A stretch of DNA of 46,899 bases from Candidatus Doudnabacteria bacterium (GTDB lineage Bacteria; Patescibacteriota; JABMPQ01; JAGQLO01). A program made the position numbers and the translations under genes. Position 1 is the first letter of the stretch. Each line of letters starts with the position of its first letter. The stretch lies in assembly GCA_020429185.1 (NCBI GenBank), contig JAGQLO010000007.1, positions 1 to 46,899 on the forward strand, given 5' to 3'. The notes below the pieces were generated by a model. The model did not search any database and was not told where the DNA came from. It was given only the letters and a program-made list of their open reading frames with translations. This document shows, one piece after another, positions 42,606 through 46,899 of the stretch.

Positions 42606-42974
42606 CTAGTCTGCGCGACGCGGAGATGCTTGCGGTACCCAGCGGAATGGATCCCAGTCGAAGACCCTCTTCCACATGTTCGCGGGTCGGTAGATCACCG
42701 ACCAGAGCACCACGCTCGACATGAGGACTTGAACGCCCTGCATGCCCACGATCGCCCACGAACGAAATGGGTCGACGTCAAAGCCGAGCACCTTCTTCGT
42801 AAGAACGATCACTCCACACGAATACAAGAACTGAAGCACACCGTGTGCCATCAGTGCCCTTGCTCGCGCTCGTCTCTCTCGCCACGCTCGAGTGTGGCGC
42901 ATTCGTACGAGCCACACTCCATAGACAATCGCTAATGCCACCGGCATCAGCGGGATCACGTACCAGAGGACCAT
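42606..42974 (-). CDS. Small orphan membrane protein, 122 aa
   Basis: No family recognised. Three TM segments: about 2-24 (VIPLMPVALAIVYGVWLV), about 43-60 (GVLQFLYSCGVIVLT) and about 71-92 (WAIVGMQGVQVLMSSVVLWSV). An Arg-rich loop (RHTRAWRERRARARA) lies between the first two, giving a positive-inside cue. The tail has WDPFRWVPQ. GGGAG lies 7 bases before the ATG. G+C is near 60% in a sampled line. It belongs to the set of minus-strand, SD-led orphan genes. Confidence 0.7.
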   Translation of the reverse strand: MVLWYVIPLMPVALAIVYGVWLVRMRHTRAWRERRARARALMAHGVLQFLYSCGVIVLTKKVLGFDVDPFRSWAIVGMQGVQVLMSSVVLWSVIYRPANMWKRVFDWDPFRWVPQASPRRAD

Positions 42975-42981
42975 GTGGCCA

Positions 42982-42986
42982 CTCCC
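42982..42986 (-). promoter_or_regulatory. Shine-Dalgarno site of the 42606-42974 gene
   Basis: GGGAG on the minus strand, 7 bases before the ATG at 42974. Confidence 0.65.
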
Positions 42987-43093
42987 TTCGTTGATCCCCC
43001 GGGTTGGTTAATGTTCTCGCCTCTGTGCGCTCCCTAACGCACCACCATCTTCTTCACTATAACGTTCCTGTCGGTTGTTGCACAACCCCACAC

Positions 43094-43122
43094 TTGCTGA
43101 TTCCCGCAAGCGTGGCTATACT
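43094..43122 (+). promoter_or_regulatory. Promoter of the thrS-folC operon
   Basis: TTGCTG (43094-43099), 17 bases, TATACT (43117-43122). It stands just upstream of the T-box leader, with a probable transcription start near 43129. Between 42987 and 43093 I see nothing further. Confidence 0.75.
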
Positions 43123-43128
43123 CCCCCA

Positions 43129-43385
43129 GTCGTCGAAGACGCGCCTAAACGGACCCATGTTACAGAGAAGATGAGCCATCGGCTGAAAGCTCGTCGAACA
43201 TATCCCAAAGGACACCACTTCACTCACACGACAGACAATCTCTAAAGCGTTTCATTGAGCCTGACTCAATGAAGAACTTGGATGGAACCGCGATTCGTAT
43301 TCAACCGGGTCGTTCCAAGGCATTCATCTCCGGACGGAGGTGCGGCCTGGGAACGGCCCATTTTCGTCCTTTATCTCTTTCCCCT
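43129..43385 (+). promoter_or_regulatory. T-box riboswitch controlling thrS (threonine specifier)
   Basis: A 257-base leader. The T-box sequence proper, GGATGGAACCGCG, is at 43280-43292 and contains the TGGAACC that reads the tRNA acceptor end. Stem I upstream has a distal loop with CAGAGA and GGCTGAAA, flanked by ATGTT/AACAT and GATGAGC/GCTCGTC helices. A specifier candidate ACC (threonine) is at 43214-43216, followed by A. A 9-bp stem III lies at 43251-43273. Antiterminator: CTTGGA (43277-43282) with TTCCAAG (43313-43319). Competing terminator: 43311-43321 with 43345-43355, then a short T-run at 43361. Uncharged tRNA-Thr would allow readthrough into thrS. Confidence 0.85.
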
Positions 43386-45203
43386 ATGGCTCACAACTCA
43401 TCCTCCGACGTATCTGCTACGACCACACCACTCGAACGCAAGCGTCATTCCTTGGCGCATATTCTCGCTTCCGCCCTGCGAGAGAAGTATCCAGACGTGA
43501 AGCTCGCCATCGGACCAGCCGTCGACAATGGCTTTTACTATGACATCGAGTGTTCGACTCCTCTTTCTTCTGGCGACTTGCCAGCGATTGAGGCGCGCAT
43601 GAAGGAACTTGTGCAAGAGCACCTCGGGTTTGAGCGCTCGGAATTACCAATCGACGATGCGATTTCACACATGAAGGAAGCCGGTGCGACGTACAAGGTC
43701 GAAATCCTCGAAGACTTACAATCTGAAGGTGAAGAAACGGTTTCGTTTTACCAGACGGGCGACTTTGTCGACCTCTGTCGTGGTGGTCATGTAGAGAACA
43801 CGAAAGACATTCATCCAGAAAGCTTCATGCTCGATCGTATTGCGGGTGCCTACTGGCGCGGTGATGAATCTCGTGAGCAACTTCAGCGCATATACGGCCT
43901 TGCGTTCGATTCCAAGAAGGAACTCAAGCAGTACCTTGCCATGCGCGAAGAGGCGAAGAAGCGAGATCACCGCAAGATTGGCCCAGCCATGGACTTATTC
44001 CGCATTTCTCCCGAAGTGGGGCCTGGTCTTCCTATCATCATGAAAAATGGAATGGTGCTGTGGAATGGTATGGCGAATCACCTTCGTAAGATGATGCGCA
44101 AGTACTACCGCGGGAACGTGCACGAATTGCATACAGCACATATCGGAAGCCAGAAATTGTACGAGATCTCGGGTCACTGGGAGAAGTACAAAGACGACAA
44201 CTTCCCTCCGATGCAACTCGATGACCGTGCGTACATGATGAAGCCGATGAACTGCCCGCATCACATTCAGGCCTTTACACACAAGCCTCTTAGCTACCGC
44301 GACCTTCCGTTCCGTACATTTGAGATCGGAACAGCGTATCGTCTAGAACAGTCTGGTGAGCTTTCCGGTCTTACACGTGTTCGCTCCCTGTCGATTGATG
44401 ACGCACATCTGTTTGTAGCGAATGAAGAGCAACTCAAAGAGGAAATTCGTCTGCTTCTCCTTATTGTGAAGGAAACGTATGACAAGCTTGGCCTCAATGA
44501 TTACCGAGCCACCCTTTCAGTGCGTGATCCAAAGACTCCTGAGAAGTACATTGGAAATCCAAAAGACTGGGACCGTGCTGAACAAGCACTCGCTGATGCC
44601 CTTGAGGAAAATGATGCTCTTCTTCCGGGAAATGGGTACGACCGTGAAGAAGGTGAAGCTGCGTTTTATGGACCAAAGATCGACTTGAAATTCCGTGATG
44701 CACTCGGACGAGAACATCAGCTTTCCACGATTCAAGTCGACTACAACTTCCCAGAGCGATTTGATCTCACGTACGTAGGCGAAGATGGCGACCACCACCG
44801 TCCGATCATGATTCACCGTGCCCTGTTGGGAAGCATGGAACGTTTCATGGGAATTTACATCGAGCACACGGGCGGTGCGTTCCCAACGTGGCTTGCTCCT
44901 ACCCAAGTGCTTCTCCTTCCCGTGAGCGATGAATCTGTTGACTATGCGCGTGCCATCGAAGCACAGCTCTTTGATGCAGGTGTTCGTGTCGAAATCGATG
45001 ACTCCAAGGAAAGTGTTGGTAAGAAGATCCGCAACGGAGTCTCGAAAAAAGCTCCGTACATGATCGTCATCGGTGAACAGGAGAAAGAATCGGGTATCTT
45101 CCCTATTCGTGTTCGTGGCTCACAAGAGACTGAAGACATGTCTATGGACGCATTTGTGAGTCGTCTTGCAGAAGAAGATGACTCCATTCGCCCTTCGCTG
45201 TAG
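43386..45203 (+). CDS. thrS: Threonyl-tRNA synthetase (TGS domain absent)
   Basis: 605 residues. It charges tRNA-Thr. The editing domain opens RKRHSLAHILASALREKYPDVKLAIGPAVDNGFYYDIE and has the GGHVENT block. The class II catalytic core shows MNCPHHIQAF (motif 2 region), RTFEIGTAYRLEQSGELSGLTRVRSLSIDDAHLF, FYGPKID and HRALLGSMERF. The anticodon-binding domain closes the protein. The usual N-terminal TGS domain is missing: the start at 43386 gives only about 15 residues before the editing domain. An open frame back to 43269 is inside the T-box terminator and is not coding. Confidence 0.95.
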   Translation: MAHNSSSDVSATTTPLERKRHSLAHILASALREKYPDVKLAIGPAVDNGFYYDIECSTPLSSGDLPAIEARMKELVQEHLGFERSELPIDDAISHMKEAGATYKVEILEDLQSEGEETVSFYQTGDFVDLCRGGHVENTKDIHPESFMLDRIAGAYWRGDESREQLQRIYGLAFDSKKELKQYLAMREEAKKRDHRKIGPAMDLFRISPEVGPGLPIIMKNGMVLWNGMANHLRKMMRKYYRGNVHELHTAHIGSQKLYEISGHWEKYKDDNFPPMQLDDRAYMMKPMNCPHHIQAFTHKPLSYRDLPFRTFEIGTAYRLEQSGELSGLTRVRSLSIDDAHLFVANEEQLKEEIRLLLLIVKETYDKLGLNDYRATLSVRDPKTPEKYIGNPKDWDRAEQALADALEENDALLPGNGYDREEGEAAFYGPKIDLKFRDALGREHQLSTIQVDYNFPERFDLTYVGEDGDHHRPIMIHRALLGSMERFMGIYIEHTGGAFPTWLAPTQVLLLPVSDESVDYARAIEAQLFDAGVRVEIDDSKESVGKKIRNGVSKKAPYMIVIGEQEKESGIFPIRVRGSQETEDMSMDAFVSRLAEEDDSIRPSL

Positions 45204-45206
45204 CGC

Positions 45207-46601
45207 ATGAACGTTCATACCCTTCAGAGGCGGTATCAGTCGTGGTACCGAACGTTCCCGAAATACAGCAAAGCCTCTCTTAAGCTTCATCGCATGAAGC
45301 GACTATTGGAGTTGCTTGGACGCCCAGAGCGAGGCATGCCTACTCGCATCCAGATTGTTGGAACAAACGGAAAGGGATCTACTACTGCCTTCATGGAATC
45401 GATATTGAGTGCCGCAGGATACCGGGTTGGCGTATTCTCCTCCCCTGCGTTTGTAACGGAGTCGGAGCAGATTCGCCTTGGCACACAATTCTTGGAACAT
45501 GAGGTGTTTGAAGAGCAGCTTCAGCTCCTGAAACCGTACCTTGACCGCGTAGAAGCAGAGTTCCAGGAACGTCCTACACGGTTCGAGGTAGTCAATGCCC
45601 TCATGCTCTTGCTGTTTCGGGAGTGGAAGGTAGATGTCGCACTCTTTGAGGCAGGTCTTGGAGGCGCGTTTGATGCGACTTCTGCACATGCTGCGCAGAT
45701 TGTTGCCTTGACGAATATCTCTCTTGATCATACCCATGTACTAGGCGACACGATTCATGCGATTGCGAGCGATAAATCCCAGGCCGCACGCGAAGGAACA
45801 CGTGTTGTAACGACCACAGCAGTGGGAGAAGCACGAGGAATACTTGCTGAGCGTGTTCGTACGCTTGGTTTGACGCTGGCAGAGCCGCGAGCGGCATTTA
45901 GCGACTCCGTTTCTTACGAAGGAACACTCGCTCAGATCAGTACTCCATCAAAGACCTATCACGATCTTGAACTTGGCCTCACAGGACTCCACCAAGTTCA
46001 AAATGCCGCTCTCGCGCTCACCACACTCGAAGAAGCAGCCCGTCTCGGAAGTCTTTCAATCTCCGAAGCTGCCATACGAGAAGGTTGTGCAACCGTTGTT
46101 CATCCCGGGCGGTTCCAAGTTGTTACTCCCGAACAATTTGCAGAACCGCTCCCACAGCCAGCACATACCGTGCTCGACGGGGCCCATAATGCGGAGGGTA
46201 TGCACGTGTTGTTAGGAACTATGTTTGCCTTACATCCCGCTCCCCCGATTGCGATCTTCGGCACGAAGAACTCTTCGAGAGACGGGTTTATTGAGCTTCT
46301 AAAGCGCTCTGAACACGTTTATTTGCCGCGTATTGCCTTTGCCCCATTCTTCACCCATCCAGAACGCCTAAAGACGTTTGTACTCCCCATATACAAAGAT
46401 CGGGTAACAGTCACCCAAACGCTTCAGGAGGCGCTGTTTATGGCCAGCAGACATGCAGAAGACGAGGCCCGCGACCTCGTCATTACTGGATCACTCTATT
46501 TCCTTGGAGTGCTCTTTGCCGCAGAGCCAGGCCTTCTCCCTCGATCGTATCGACCTGAAACACTCCCAACACTTAGTGCTGCATCACTCCCGTCGCTGTA
46601 A
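45207..46601 (+). CDS. folC: Folylpolyglutamate synthase / dihydrofolate synthase (FolC)
   Basis: 464 residues. A Mur-ligase family enzyme that adds glutamate to dihydropteroate or folates. The P-loop VGTNGKGSTTAF is near residue 50. FSSPAFVTESEQIRLG and LTNISLDHTHVLGDTIHAIASDKS follow. The C-terminal domain has VLDGAHNAEGMHVLL with the DGAHN signature. It starts 3 bases after the thrS stop, so it is probably under the same T-box control. The 3' end overlaps the next convergent gene by 29 bases. No other folate gene is visible here, so dihydropteroate supply cannot be judged. Confidence 0.93.
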   Translation: MNVHTLQRRYQSWYRTFPKYSKASLKLHRMKRLLELLGRPERGMPTRIQIVGTNGKGSTTAFMESILSAAGYRVGVFSSPAFVTESEQIRLGTQFLEHEVFEEQLQLLKPYLDRVEAEFQERPTRFEVVNALMLLLFREWKVDVALFEAGLGGAFDATSAHAAQIVALTNISLDHTHVLGDTIHAIASDKSQAAREGTRVVTTTAVGEARGILAERVRTLGLTLAEPRAAFSDSVSYEGTLAQISTPSKTYHDLELGLTGLHQVQNAALALTTLEEAARLGSLSISEAAIREGCATVVHPGRFQVVTPEQFAEPLPQPAHTVLDGAHNAEGMHVLLGTMFALHPAPPIAIFGTKNSSRDGFIELLKRSEHVYLPRIAFAPFFTHPERLKTFVLPIYKDRVTVTQTLQEALFMASRHAEDEARDLVITGSLYFLGVLFAAEPGLLPRSYRPETLPTLSAASLPSL

Positions 46602-46899
46602 ACGGGTCTGTTCCTGTGCGCACTTCGATTGCATTAATGATACCGTCTCCGTCCGAATCGTAGGTCGCGTCTGCAATATCAAGTGGATTCATACCTACCA
46701 ATACCTCGACCCCGTCGGGGAGCTTGTCGCCGTCGGTATCTGCATTCGAGGCATTTGTACCCACTTCTAACTCGACTCCATTCAGAAGCCCGTCGTTATC
46801 GTCGTCCCGAAGGAGATAGGCATTCAATTCTGATTCGAGAGCAGCCTGTCGACCCGTATCCCCCGTTGCGACATACGCTTGCCCTCCAATACTCACCAC
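46573..46899 (-). CDS. C-terminal fragment of a TSP3-type calcium-repeat protein
   Basis: The frame is open to the right edge, so this is only the last about 109 residues of a longer protein. It contains tandem thrombospondin type 3-like repeats with D-x-D-x-D-G loops: DDDNDGLLNGVELEVGTN, NADTDGDKLPDGVEVLVGMN and YDSDGDGIINAIEVRTGTDPF. These bind calcium and act as stiff spacers in secreted or surface proteins, which fits the surface-protein content of the window. It ends inside the 3' end of folC on the opposite strand. Confidence 0.88.
   Translation of the reverse strand: MVSIGGQAYVATGDTGRQAALESELNAYLLRDDDNDGLLNGVELEVGTNASNADTDGDKLPDGVEVLVGMNPLDIADATYDSDGDGIINAIEVRTGTDPFTATGVMQH

Noticed and set aside
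43269-43385. In-frame N-terminal extension of ThrS from 43269 (39 residues)
   Set aside because: It coincides with the T-box element and the terminator; the residues match no TGS domain, and the ATG at 43386 begins the recognisable protein.
1-46899. CRISPR arrays, IS elements, tRNA or rRNA genes
   Set aside because: No regularly spaced direct repeats, transposase motifs, terminal inverted repeats or tRNA/rRNA sequences were recognised when reading both strands; a covariance scan could still find a missed tRNA.

Overview
The window looks like a piece of a Patescibacteria (CPR) chromosome. The support is indirect. Gene content matches that group: a DUF3048 pair, many large single-pass surface proteins with DUF4214-like C-termini, TSP3-type calcium repeats, a baseplate-J-like anchored protein, and tightly packed genes. 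Shine-Dalgarno (SD) sequences are nearly absent from the core genes. UGA is used as a normal stop (for example in the YbjQ-like gene), so this is not a recoded Gracilibacteria/Absconditabacteria genome. Base composition is near 50% G+C in most genes. No rRNA, tRNA, IS element or CRISPR array was seen.

Layout. 1-1467 (+): end of a membrane glycosyltransferase-like gene, then prmC. 1517-2715 (-): two orphan genes that are more GC-rich and have real SD sites. 2877-5594 (-): two DUF3048 membrane-anchored proteins. 5834-17231 (-): one long unit headed by ribosomal protein L25 (rplY), followed by a complete V/A-type ATPase in the order H(G)-I-K-E-C-F-A-B-D, the order of the Enterococcus ntp operon, with two paralogous multi-pass membrane proteins inserted between B and D. 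The K subunit keeps every sodium ligand known from E. hirae NtpK, so the enzyme is probably sodium-coupled. 17399-19281 (-): a zinc-ribbon protein, a tiny GC-rich Cys protein, and rodA.

19383-21895: a stomatin-like SPFH protein (+), an anchored beta-sandwich protein (-), and a DUF948-like/YtxH pair (+). 22024-37098 (+): four consecutive giant single-pass proteins of 1180, 1449, 1190 and 1082 residues. Each has its own promoter and terminator, and all share one architecture: basic tail, TM helix, Ig-like region, a module with one Asp-box, a linker (Cys-rich in three), an FN3-like domain and DUF4214-like helical units. This array is the best candidate for an undescribed system, probably a cell-surface or attachment apparatus.

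37165-42529 (+): dnaE (probably a leaderless mRNA), a baseplate-J-like anchored protein and a YbjQ-like protein. 42606-42974 (-): a fourth SD-led orphan membrane protein. 43094-46601 (+): a promoter and T-box riboswitch, then thrS and folC, which probably share that control. 46573-46899 (-): the C-terminus of a TSP3-repeat protein that continues past the edge.

Many core promoters are readable by eye (sigma70-type, often an extended -10 TGCTACACT). In the giant-gene array the -35 boxes of two genes lie in the T-tract of the preceding terminator.
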